A stretch of DNA of 64,000 nucleotides from Rhodospirillaceae bacterium (GTDB lineage: Bacteria > Pseudomonadota > Alphaproteobacteria > Reyranellales > Reyranellaceae). The position numbers and the translations under genes were made by a program. Of the stretch, positions 8,961 through 15,998 are shown piece after piece. Under the pieces are notes generated by a model. It searched no databases. It was not told the DNA's origin and worked only from the letters and a program-made list of their open reading frames with translations. The DNA lies in NCBI GenBank assembly GCA_009772935.1, contig WOUR01000005.1, positions 62,001-126,000 of the forward strand, written 5' to 3'. The first letter of the stretch is position 1, and each line of letters begins with the position of its first letter.

Positions 8961-9584
8961 ATGCAATACGCTTCCGACGAGCTGACGCCGCACGAGCGCT
9001 ACAAGGTTCTCACCGCTTTCGTGCTGCCGCGGCCGATCGCCTGGGTGACGACCCTGGGCCCGACCGGTGTGGTCAACGCGGCGCCGTTCAGCTTCTTCAA
9101 CGTCTTCGCCGAAGACCCGCCGCTCTGCATGTTCGCGATCAACAAGCGGCCGGACGGGCGCATCAAGGACACCTGGACGAACATCGAGCGAACCGGCGAA
9201 TTCGTGGTCAACCTGACCGACGAGCCGCTGGCGCTCAAGATGCACGAATCGAGCGGCGATTTCCCACCTAACGTCGGGGAGCCCGACTATCTCGGTCTGA
9301 AGCTCGCGCCCTCGGTCGACATCAAGACGCCGCGCCTGGCCGATGCGCCGTGGGCAATGGAATGCAGGACCTGGCAGGTCATCAACGTGAAGGACGACCG
9401 CCAGCTCGTGATCGGCGAGGGGTTGCGCTTCCACATCCGCGACGAGCTGTGGGACGACAAGGCCAAGCGTGTCCATATGGACAAGTACCATCCGGTGGGC
9501 CGCATGTTCGCCGACCGCTACTGCCGTACCAACGACCGCATGGATTTCCCGGCGGCGCCGGTCGTCAAGGCCGCTGCCGAATAG
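8961..9584 (+). CDS. Flavin reductase-like (FMN-binding split barrel) protein
   Basis: 207-residue protein of the flavin reductase-like domain family (DIM6/NTAB type). The N-terminal pattern VLPRPIAWVTTLGPTGVVNA followed by APFSFFNVFAEDPPL is the typical FMN-binding core, and a strand EFVVNLTDE follows. Members reduce or bind FMN, sometimes supplying a partner oxygenase. Others in catabolic clusters have no defined reaction. It follows the carbamoylase by 11 bases and ends one base before the convergent racemase gene. No partner monooxygenase is seen in this cluster, so the exact role is open. Confidence 0.88.
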   Translation: MQYASDELTPHERYKVLTAFVLPRPIAWVTTLGPTGVVNAAPFSFFNVFAEDPPLCMFAINKRPDGRIKDTWTNIERTGEFVVNLTDEPLALKMHESSGDFPPNVGEPDYLGLKLAPSVDIKTPRLADAPWAMECRTWQVINVKDDRQLVIGEGLRFHIRDELWDDKAKRVHMDKYHPVGRMFADRYCRTNDRMDFPAAPVVKAAAE

Positions 9585-9585
9585 C

Positions 9586-10248
9586 TCAAGACCAGTTCAG
9601 CCGGGTGCGCCCGATCGCCATTGCGACGGCGGCCTGGCTGGGCTCGACCACGGGCAGGCCGACATGGCGCTGCAGGCGTTCGCGGTAGCGTGCCATGCCG
9701 GCGCAGCCCATCACCAGGACGTCTGCGCCATCTTCGTCGCGCAGTTCGGCAGCCACCTCGGCCATCCGGCTGAAGGTGCGGGCCTCGTCGGCGAGCGCGA
9801 CGACCCCGAGGCCGATCGCGCGGTCGCCGGCCATGCGGTCGTTGAGGCCCATCTGGCCGACATAACGCAGGTGCCGGGGGATCGACTTCCGTAGGATCGA
9901 GATCACGCCAAAGCGCTGACCGAGGGTGAGGGAGGTCAGGATCCCGCACTCGGCGATGCCCAGCACCGGCCTGGTCGTGAGTTCGCGCGCCGCGTGAAGA
10001 CCGGGATCCGAGTAGCAGGCGATGACGAAGGCCGAGCAGTCGGCGTCGCGCTGCTTCACCATCGCGCCGATCAGCGGGACGACCTGCTCGACGTGTCCCT
10101 GGTTCTCGATGCCGGGCGGACCGTCCTTCAGCGTGACGCATTCGATGACCGGCGCGCCCTGCATGCGCAACGGTTCCATGGCGGCATCGATGCCGCGGGT
10201 GACGGCTTCGGTGGAGTTGGGATTGATGACGAGGATGCGGTCCGACAT
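9586..10248 (-). CDS. Hydantoin racemase (Asp/Glu racemase family)
   Basis: About 220 residues. The opening ILVINPNSTEAVT is the signature of hydantoin racemases. The two catalytic cysteines of the Asp/Glu racemase fold are visible, first in FVIACYSDPGL and second in VMGCAGMARY. It would interconvert L- and D-5-monosubstituted hydantoins, feeding the D-specific hydantoinase and carbamoylase. I chose ATG 10248 because it aligns with the family start; an upstream TTG at 10284 would add 12 residues. It is transcribed opposite to its pathway partners and diverges from the amino-acid binding-protein gene across 89 bases. Confidence 0.9.
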   Translation of the reverse strand: MSDRILVINPNSTEAVTRGIDAAMEPLRMQGAPVIECVTLKDGPPGIENQGHVEQVVPLIGAMVKQRDADCSAFVIACYSDPGLHAARELTTRPVLGIAECGILTSLTLGQRFGVISILRKSIPRHLRYVGQMGLNDRMAGDRAIGLGVVALADEARTFSRMAEVAAELRDEDGADVLVMGCAGMARYRERLQRHVGLPVVEPSQAAVAMAIGRTRLNWS

Positions 10249-10337
10249 GGGCCGCAAGATGGCCCTTAAATTGCTATTCGACAACGCCTGATCTAACGTC
10301 GCGACTTGGGGATTTCATGGGAAGGGAACCAACGAAA

Positions 10338-11186
10338 ATGATGCACCGTCGCTTTGCCGCGCTGGCCGTTGCCGCGCTTATGTGCGTGAGCCCCGCGCTC
10401 GCCCAGGACAAGAAGCCGCCGCTGCGGACGGGTGTCGATGGTACCTTCGCGCCGCACGCCATGCCGAAGCTGGGCGGCGGCGTCGAGGGCTTCCAGATCG
10501 ACGTTTTCACTGAGGCCGCCAAGCGCATGAAGCGCGACATCACGATCGATGCCGTGAGCTTCTCGACCCTGATCCCCGGCATGCAGTCTGGCCGTTACGA
10601 CTTTATCGCGGCGCCGACGACCGTGACCAAGGAGCGCGCCGAGAATATGCTTTTCACAGCGGGCTATCTTTGGACTGCATTCCAGTTCGGCATCAAGAAG
10701 GGCAGTGCGCCGATCAAGAGCTGGGCCGACCTCAAGGGCAAGGCCGTGGCGGTCAACAAGGGCACGCCCTACGAGACGCTCGCCAAGAAGATGGGCGAGG
10801 AGCACGGCTTCACCGTGCAGGTCTACGACACCCAGCCTGACGCGACGCAGGCCGTGCTCTCCGGCCGCGCCTACGCCACGCTCGGCGGGAACACGACCAT
10901 CGTCTATGCCGCGTCCAAGAACCCGCAATTCATCGCCGACCTCGAACTCGCCGAGACGCGTGCCCACTGGGCCGCGCCCGTGCCGAAGGACAATCCCAAG
11001 CTTCGTGCCGAGTTGCAGGATGCGCTCGACTGCATGAAGAAGGACGGCACCATGGCGAAGTTCTACGAGAAGTGGTTCAACAAGAAGCCAGCCGCCGACG
11101 ATCTCGCGGTCGTGGTCACGCCGGGCTACGGCGTGCCGGGCATGCCCGGCTACGATCCGACGCCGCACGAACTCAAGTGCAACTGA
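10338..11186 (+). CDS. ABC transporter substrate-binding protein, family 3 (polar amino acid)
   Basis: Periplasmic amino-acid-binding protein, about 282 residues. The signal peptide MMHRRFAALAVAALM ends near ALAQ. The mature part has the family-3 pattern: LRTGVDGTFAPHAM, FQIDVFTEAAKRMKR, FIAAPTTVTKERAENM. It also has the hinge segment LKGKAVAVNKGTPYE. A GAAGGGA ribosome site precedes ATG 10338. It opens a four-gene importer (binding protein, ATPase, two permeases) beside the hydantoin genes, so a D-amino acid, hydantoin or carbamoyl amino acid is a plausible ligand. That assignment rests on context only. Confidence 0.93.
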   Translation: MMHRRFAALAVAALMCVSPALAQDKKPPLRTGVDGTFAPHAMPKLGGGVEGFQIDVFTEAAKRMKRDITIDAVSFSTLIPGMQSGRYDFIAAPTTVTKERAENMLFTAGYLWTAFQFGIKKGSAPIKSWADLKGKAVAVNKGTPYETLAKKMGEEHGFTVQVYDTQPDATQAVLSGRAYATLGGNTTIVYAASKNPQFIADLELAETRAHWAAPVPKDNPKLRAELQDALDCMKKDGTMAKFYEKWFNKKPAADDLAVVVTPGYGVPGMPGYDPTPHELKCN

Positions 11187-11192
11187 CGTTGT

Positions 11193-11215
11193 CGTCGCCT
11201 TCGACCGAGGCGACG
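11193..11215 (+). promoter_or_regulatory. Intercistronic stem-loop between binding protein and ATPase genes
   Basis: An 8-base perfect inverted repeat, CGTCGCCT at 11193-11200 and AGGCGACG at 11208-11215, encloses a 7-base loop in the 39-base gap after the binding-protein stop. There is no T-run, so it does not look like a strong terminator. Hairpins here commonly protect the binding-protein part of the transcript and lower expression of the distal ATPase and permease genes. The fold is read from sequence; the role is inferred. Confidence 0.5.
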
Positions 11216-11225
11216 GAATAGGCTT

Positions 11226-11969
11226 ATGGCAACGAATCACATCGTCGATGCGCGAGCCATCCACAAACACTTCGGCACCCTTCACGTCCTGAAGGGTGTC
11301 GATCTGAAGGTGGACGAGCGCGAGCTGGTATTCATCATCGGGCCGTCAGGCTCGGGCAAGTCAACCCTGCTGCGCTGCCTCAATCGTCTGGAGGAACCGT
11401 CCTCTGGCTCGATCGTGGTCGACGGCATCGACATGCTGAACCCGAAGACCGACATCAACCATGCCCGTCGACGCATCGGCATGGTGTTCCAGTCATTCAA
11501 CCTCTATCCACACATGACGGCGCTGGGGAATGTGACGCTGGCGCTGCGCAAGGTGGCGGGCAAGGGCCGCGCCGAGGCCGAGGCGCTGGGCCGGGCGGCG
11601 CTGGAGCGCGTGGGCCTCGCCGAGCGCGCCGATCACACGCCCGGCCAGCTTTCCGGCGGCCAGCAGCAGCGCGTCGCCATCGCCCGTTCGATCGCGCTTG
11701 AGCCGCGCGTGATGCTGTTCGACGAGCCGACCAGCGCGCTGGATCCCGAACTGGTCGGGTCGGTCCTCGAGGTGATGCGCGGTCTGCGCGAGAGCGGCAT
11801 GACCATGATCGTGGTCAGCCACGAGATGGGCTTCGCGCGCAACGCGGCCGACAGGGTCGTCTTCATGGACGACGGCCTGATCGTGGAGCAGGGACCGCCG
11901 GCCGCGATCTTCGAGACTCCGAGCCACGAACGAACGCGCGCCTTCATCGGCCAGATCCAGCGGCACTGA
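11226..11969 (+). CDS. Amino-acid ABC transporter ATP-binding protein, GlnQ/HisP-like
   Basis: 247-residue nucleotide-binding subunit of a polar amino-acid importer. Walker A is GPSGSGKST, the Q-loop lies in GMVFQSFNLYPHMTALGN, the ABC signature is LSGGQQQRVAIARS, Walker B is VMLFDEPTSALDPE and the H-loop is VVSHEMGFA. The start ATG at 11226 opens MATNHIVDARAIHKHFGT. It lies between the binding-protein gene and the two permease genes, all on the plus strand. Confidence 0.95.
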   Translation: MATNHIVDARAIHKHFGTLHVLKGVDLKVDERELVFIIGPSGSGKSTLLRCLNRLEEPSSGSIVVDGIDMLNPKTDINHARRRIGMVFQSFNLYPHMTALGNVTLALRKVAGKGRAEAEALGRAALERVGLAERADHTPGQLSGGQQQRVAIARSIALEPRVMLFDEPTSALDPELVGSVLEVMRGLRESGMTMIVVSHEMGFARNAADRVVFMDDGLIVEQGPPAAIFETPSHERTRAFIGQIQRH

Positions 11970-11981
11970 GGGCCGCGGGGC

Positions 11982-12662
11982 ATGAGCGGCTGGGACAAGT
12001 TCGTCGAGACCTTCTTCAATGCGAAGGTGATGTGGAAGTACCTGCCGGACATCCTGTCCGGCATGGTGGTGACCATCGAGCTCGCGTTGCTGATCGTCGT
12101 CACCGGCCTGGGAGCCGGCCTCGCGCTGGCGCTGCTGCGCAGCCTGGCCATCCGGCCGCTCAACTGGCTGATCATCTTCGTCGTCGACCTTTTCCGCTCG
12201 CTGCCGCCGCTGGTCATCATCGTGCTGATGTACTTCGGCCTGCCTTATGCAGGCCCGGCGCCGTCCGGCTTCGTCTCGACCTGGCTGTCGCTCGCCTTCG
12301 TGCTGATGGCCTTCTCCGAGGAGATCTTCTGGGCCGGGATCACCTCGATTCCCAAGGGCCAGTGGGAAGCCTCGCGCTCGACCGGCCTGTCGTTCGGCCA
12401 GACCCTGTTCAATGTCGTGCTGCCGCAGGCGTTTCGGCTGACCATCCCGCCGCTGACCAACCGCACCATCTCCATCACGAAGGGGACGGCGCTCGGCACC
12501 GTCGTGGCCGTGACCGAGATTCTCGGACAGGCCAGCTCTGCCATGTCCAATTCCTACAATCCCTCACCCCTGATGATGGGCGCGGCGGCCTATGTCGTCC
12601 TGTTCCTCCCGGTCGTCGTCGCGGCGCGCTGGATCGAGTCCAAATTCGCGTGGAAGCGATGA
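11982..12662 (+). CDS. Amino-acid ABC transporter permease (first)
   Basis: 226-residue HisM/GlnP-type inner-membrane permease. It has hydrophobic segments at the N-terminal third, the family motif SLPPLVIIVLMYFGLP, and the EAA loop around SIPKGQWEASRSTGLSFGQ. It overlaps the next permease gene by ATGA (12659-12662), so the two form a coupled heterodimeric pair. Confidence 0.94.
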   Translation: MSGWDKFVETFFNAKVMWKYLPDILSGMVVTIELALLIVVTGLGAGLALALLRSLAIRPLNWLIIFVVDLFRSLPPLVIIVLMYFGLPYAGPAPSGFVSTWLSLAFVLMAFSEEIFWAGITSIPKGQWEASRSTGLSFGQTLFNVVLPQAFRLTIPPLTNRTISITKGTALGTVVAVTEILGQASSAMSNSYNPSPLMMGAAAYVVLFLPVVVAARWIESKFAWKR

Positions 12663-13324
12663 TCGAGGCCTTCTTCAACATCGACATCATGAAGGCGGCC
12701 TGGCCCATCGTGCTGACGGGCCTCTGGAACACGATCCTGCTGTCGCTGATCGTGGTGCCACTCGGTCTGCTCGGCGGCCTGATCCTGGCACTACTCGCCT
12801 CGATCAAGCATCCACTGGTGCGGTGGCCCCTCATGGCCTGGGTCGACTTCTTCCGGGCGTTCCCGCCGCTGGTTCTGCTGGTCCTGCTGTTCGCGGGCCT
12901 GCCGTTCGCCGGCCTCGAGCTGGGCGGCTTTGCCTGCGTGGCCATCGCCTTCTTCTTGAACACAGGTTCGTACTACGGCGAGATCTTCCGCGCGGGCATA
13001 GACTCGGTGCCGGCCGGGCAGGTCGAGGCGGCGCGCTCCACCGGCCTGACCCGGATGCAGGCGACGCGCTACGTCGTGCTGCCCCAGGCGGTGCGCAACG
13101 TGATGCCGGACCTGCTGTCCAACACGCTGGAAGTGGTCAAGCTGACGTCGCTGGGGTCGGTCGTCGCCGTACCTGAGCTGCTCTACGAGGCGCGCCAGGC
13201 GCAGAGCATCACCTACAATCCGACGCCTATCGTGATGGCGGCGGTTATCTACTTCCTGCTGCTCTGGCCGCTCGTCCGACTGCTGAGCCGTCTGGAAAAC
13301 CGCGCCCTGGCCGGTCGCCGCTGA
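12659..13324 (+). CDS. Amino-acid ABC transporter permease (second)
   Basis: 221-residue partner permease. The start overlaps the preceding stop by 4 bases. The first helix region contains LTGLWNTILLSLIVVPLG, the FRAFPPLVLLVLLFAGLP motif matches HisM/GlnP permeases, and the EAA loop reads SVPAGQVEAARSTGL. It closes the four-gene importer that begins at 10338 and ends 10 bases before the convergent MliC-like gene. Confidence 0.94.
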   Translation: MIEAFFNIDIMKAAWPIVLTGLWNTILLSLIVVPLGLLGGLILALLASIKHPLVRWPLMAWVDFFRAFPPLVLLVLLFAGLPFAGLELGGFACVAIAFFLNTGSYYGEIFRAGIDSVPAGQVEAARSTGLTRMQATRYVVLPQAVRNVMPDLLSNTLEVVKLTSLGSVVAVPELLYEARQAQSITYNPTPIVMAAVIYFLLLWPLVRLLSRLENRALAGRR

Positions 13325-13334
13325 CAGCGCACCC

Positions 13335-13724
13335 TCAACGTCTCTGCACACAGTCGCGGTAGGTCACCGTCTGGCTGGAGCCTTCCTCGACGAAGGCGGT
13401 GTTGCCCCTGCTCCAGAAGACAAATGTGCCGCTGGAATCGGCGTATCGAATGCCTGAGCCGGACACGGTCTGCGGCAGGCTGAACTTGCGGCCGTCGCTC
13501 AACTGCACGACCGCACGGCCGCCGGGAATGGGTCGCCCGTCGGATCCGACGCTCGACTTGCCGTCGTAGAAGTCCGCAACGATCGTCTTGTTCTGCTGGC
13601 ATTGATAGCGAGCCGTCGACATGGGCGCGTCAGGAGACGGAGGTTTCAGCGGCGGCCCGTCATTGCAGGCGGCCAAAGCGGGCAGGAGCAGGAAAGCGGC
13701 GACCAGAGACAGAGGACGGGGCAT
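13335..13724 (-). CDS. MliC-like lipoprotein (C-type lysozyme inhibitor family)
   Basis: 129-residue predicted lipoprotein. The signal peptide ends in the lipobox LAAC (Cys about residue 20), giving an envelope-anchored protein. The C-terminal domain has the MliC/PliC pattern: YQCQQNKTIVADFYDG, then AVVQLSDGRKFSLPQ, SGSGIRYAD and VFWSRGNTAFVEE. Family members block host or environmental C-type lysozyme. The start ATG 13724 has a GGAG site about 8 bases upstream. It is a single gene with no functional link to its neighbours. Confidence 0.82.
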   Translation of the reverse strand: MPRPLSLVAAFLLLPALAACNDGPPLKPPSPDAPMSTARYQCQQNKTIVADFYDGKSSVGSDGRPIPGGRAVVQLSDGRKFSLPQTVSGSGIRYADSSGTFVFWSRGNTAFVEEGSSQTVTYRDCVQRR

Positions 13725-13791
13725 GATCGGATCTCCAGGGCGCGGTGCGGTCTTTTGAACGCTGCCAAGCGCCGGACGTTTCCCGACCTCG

Positions 13792-14196
13792 TCATTCCTT
13801 GGCAAGAGCCTCGATCAGTTCGCGAGTCTTCGTCCGCAAGCTCTTGCTGCGGATCTTGTAGTAGGCGCGGACCAGCTCAAGCGTCTCGCGCTTGGTGTTG
13901 AGATCGCCATCGGCCGGCTTGTCGGCAGTCCTGGGACGACCGGGCTTGCGCTTGGTGCCGCCGAGCGCTGCCCCATCCATGCCTTCGAAGAAGTGGGCCA
14001 CGGGAACGTCCAGGACTTTGGAGAATTCGAAAAGCCGGCTTGAGCTGATGCGATTGAAGCCGCGCTCGTATTTCTGAACCTGCTGGAAGGTCAGGCCCAC
14101 GGCCTTGCCGAGATCCGTCTGGCTCATGCCGAGGAGGGCGCGCCTCTGGCGCAGCCTGCTGCCGACGTGTGTGTCTACGGGATGGGAAAGCGTCAC
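13792..14196 (-). CDS. XRE-family HTH transcription regulator
   Basis: About 134 residues. An N-terminal Cro/cI-type helix-turn-helix runs through GSRLRQRRALLGMSQTDLGK, then VGLTFQQVQKYERG, then RISSSRLFEFSKVL. A basic linker (TKRKPGRPR) and a C-terminal helical segment (VRAYYKIRSKSLRTKTRELI) follow. This arrangement is common in alphaproteobacterial cI-like regulators. I chose GTG 14196 because GGAGG lies 5 bases upstream; a TTG at 14208 is also possible. It is the only recognisable transcription regulator in the window. It diverges from the TctC gene, and a perfect dyad lies between them. Confidence 0.88.
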   Translation of the reverse strand: MTLSHPVDTHVGSRLRQRRALLGMSQTDLGKAVGLTFQQVQKYERGFNRISSSRLFEFSKVLDVPVAHFFEGMDGAALGGTKRKPGRPRTADKPADGDLNTKRETLELVRAYYKIRSKSLRTKTRELIEALAKE

Positions 14197-14236
14197 GACT
14201 ACCTCCAAGGCACAGATGGATATAGTTATCGAATGC

Positions 14237-14287
14237 GGGTCTTACACCTACCTTTCGAGCAGAGTTCGTGGTGCGACAGTAAGACCC
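14237..14287. promoter_or_regulatory. Perfect 9-base inverted repeat in the XRE/TctC divergent region
   Basis: GGGTCTTAC at 14237-14245 is matched exactly by GTAAGACCC at 14279-14287, with 33 bases between. The element sits in the 206-base region between the divergent regulator and TctC genes. It could be a pair of operator half-sites or a leader stem. The repeat is directly visible; its role is unknown. Confidence 0.45.
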
Positions 14288-14402
14288 TGGAGGAACCAGA
14301 CTCCGCATCCCGATACCCGCATGGGCAATGCAGTTGCCGTGCGTGGCCAGGATCCGTACCGTCGAGCCAAGCGGCAAAGACCGCCTCTTGGGAGAATTCA
14401 TC

Positions 14403-15371
14403 ATGTTCAATGTCATTCGCGCGACCGCCTCGTGCCTGGTTGCACTGATCGTGGCTCAGTCTGCGCTCGCGCAGACCAACTGGCCCGACAAGCCGGTCAA
14501 GATCGTCGTCGGCTTCACGGCCGGCAGCTCGACGGATGTCACGGCGCGGATGTTCGCACAGAAGTTCTCGGAGGCCTGGGGCCAGCCGGTGATCGTCGAG
14601 AACGTCGCCGGCAATTCAGGCGCGATCGGCGTCGACCGCGTCGCCAAGGCGGCTCCGGATGGATACACGCTGATGTGGTCGGGCAACGCCGCCATTACGA
14701 TCCTGCCGTCGATGCAGGTCCTGCCGTATGATCCGCTTAAGGACCTCACGCCGATCTCGACCTCGCTGGCCATGCCGTCGCTGTTCATGGTGAACAACGA
14801 CCTGCCGGTCAAAACGATTCCCGAGCTGATCGCCTACGCCAAGGCCAATCCCGGCAAGCTGTCCTACGGCACGCCGGGCGTCGGCACGCCGCAGCACATC
14901 GCCGGCGAGCTGTTCTGCTTCCTGGCCGGCATCAGGATGGAACACATCCCCTATCGCGGTGCCAACATGGCCGACCTCATGAGCGGCGTCGTCCAGGTCG
15001 GCATCCAGAACGCCGGCGCGGCGATGCCGCTGGTGCGCGATGGCCGCGTACGCGGCATCGCCGTCACCTCGCTGAAGCGCACGCCGAGCGCACCGGACCT
15101 TCCGACGCTTGCGGAGCAGGGCTTTCCGGGCTTCGAGGCGACGTCGTGGTTCGCGCTGCTCGGGCCGGCCAACCTGCCCAGGCCGATCGTGGACAAGGTG
15201 CGGGCGGAGTCGCTGAAGGTCCTTGCCGATCGGGAGATGGAGAAGAAGTTCAGCGCCATGGGCCTCGACCTCGTGGGCAGCACGCCGGAAGAGACCCGGG
15301 CCGCCATTGCCGCCGACATCCCCAAATGGGCGAAGGTCATCAAGGACGCGAACATCAAGACCGGGAAATAG
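14403..15371 (+). CDS. Tripartite tricarboxylate transporter substrate-binding protein (TctC/Bug family)
   Basis: 322-residue periplasmic Bug-type binding protein. The signal peptide MFNVIRATASCLVALIVA ends at ALAQ. The family pattern follows: WPDKPVKIVVGFTAGSSTDV, then IVENVAGNSGAIG, YGTPGVGTPQH and IPYRGANMADLMSGVVQ. A GGGAGAA site precedes the ATG. No TctA or TctB membrane subunits are nearby, so it is an orphan binding protein, as is frequent in organisms with expanded Bug families. It might serve a remote transporter or a sensory system. Confidence 0.94.
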   Translation: MFNVIRATASCLVALIVAQSALAQTNWPDKPVKIVVGFTAGSSTDVTARMFAQKFSEAWGQPVIVENVAGNSGAIGVDRVAKAAPDGYTLMWSGNAAITILPSMQVLPYDPLKDLTPISTSLAMPSLFMVNNDLPVKTIPELIAYAKANPGKLSYGTPGVGTPQHIAGELFCFLAGIRMEHIPYRGANMADLMSGVVQVGIQNAGAAMPLVRDGRVRGIAVTSLKRTPSAPDLPTLAEQGFPGFEATSWFALLGPANLPRPIVDKVRAESLKVLADREMEKKFSAMGLDLVGSTPEETRAAIAADIPKWAKVIKDANIKTGK

Positions 15372-15567
15372 CCTCTCGGTTCTCCTGTTCCATCGTCGCG
15401 ATGGCTTTCGTGCCCTGTCCGAATAGCCTCTGGCCGTGTCCGAGGAGTACCCGAAATGTGAGCCGGCGGAAATCTTCGATCACGTCGTGAGCAAGCAAGG
15501 CCTGCAGAAGCACGCTGTTGCCCTGGGTCAGCAGCTCCTCACCGGCAAGGGCCAGTGCCGAAGCGTC
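15372..15567. other. 196-base convergent intergenic region
   Basis: This stretch between the TctC stop and the stop of the minus-strand exported protein holds no gene I can support. A GTG-started frame from 15436 runs into the exported-protein gene and is judged spurious. I see no clear intrinsic terminator. Confidence 0.4.
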
Positions 15568-15942
15568 CTAGTATTCCTCGATGACCTGCCCGTTGGGATG
15601 GATCGTGACACGCTTCGGTACGCCCTGCGGCCGGGTCGGGACGGGGTCGCGCGTCACCCTGGCCCGCCATGATCCGTCGTTCTCCTGCTCCAGCCGCTGC
15701 ACCCTGTAGCCCTGGTTCTCCAGGCGGTCGCGCTGCAGCGAGTAGGTGTTGGGCTGCGGCGCCGGCGGCGCCATGACCGGGGCGGGCGGCGCAACGGGAG
15801 GCGGCGCCAAGGCGCCCGGCGACATGGTGTCGGGCATGCGGCCGCCATTGCCGATGGAGCCCGGCACAAGTTGCCCGAAGGCCGTGTCCGCCGCGGTGAC
15901 CAGGGCCATCACGAAAACGAGGGTGAGCAGGGTGGAGCGCAT
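15568..15942 (-). CDS. Small exported protein with Pro-rich linker and PepSY-like C-terminal module
   Basis: 124 residues. The signal peptide (MRSTLLTLVFVMALVTA) ends near AFGQ. A Pro/Ala-rich linker (SPGALAPPPVAPPAPVMAPP) leads to a C-terminal module with ENQGYRVQRLEQENDGSW and RVTIHPNGQVIEE. The same layout (short helix, GY, L, D-GxW, then h-h-D/P-x-G-x-V) is seen in two other small exported proteins in this window (19215-19547 and 25419-25718). It resembles half of a PepSY or BLIP-like domain; that relation is inference. The function is unknown. It is transcribed opposite to the neighbouring permease gene. Confidence 0.72.
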   Translation of the reverse strand: MRSTLLTLVFVMALVTAADTAFGQLVPGSIGNGGRMPDTMSPGALAPPPVAPPAPVMAPPAPQPNTYSLQRDRLENQGYRVQRLEQENDGSWRARVTRDPVPTRPQGVPKRVTIHPNGQVIEEY

Positions 15943-15998
15943 GCGGTTTATATAGGGTGGCCAACCCGGTCTTGCTAAGAGGGGGGTGGGAGAACCGA

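Noticed and set aside
10271..10299. Possible sigma-70 promoter (TTGCTA, 17 bases, TAACGT) for the amino-acid binding-protein gene
   Set aside because: Only 4 of 6 and 3 of 6 consensus matches; not strong enough to list.
15436..15672. A 78-codon plus-strand frame between the TctC and exported-protein genes
   Set aside because: It overlaps the exported-protein gene by about 105 bases on the opposite strand, has no clear ribosome site and resembles no family.
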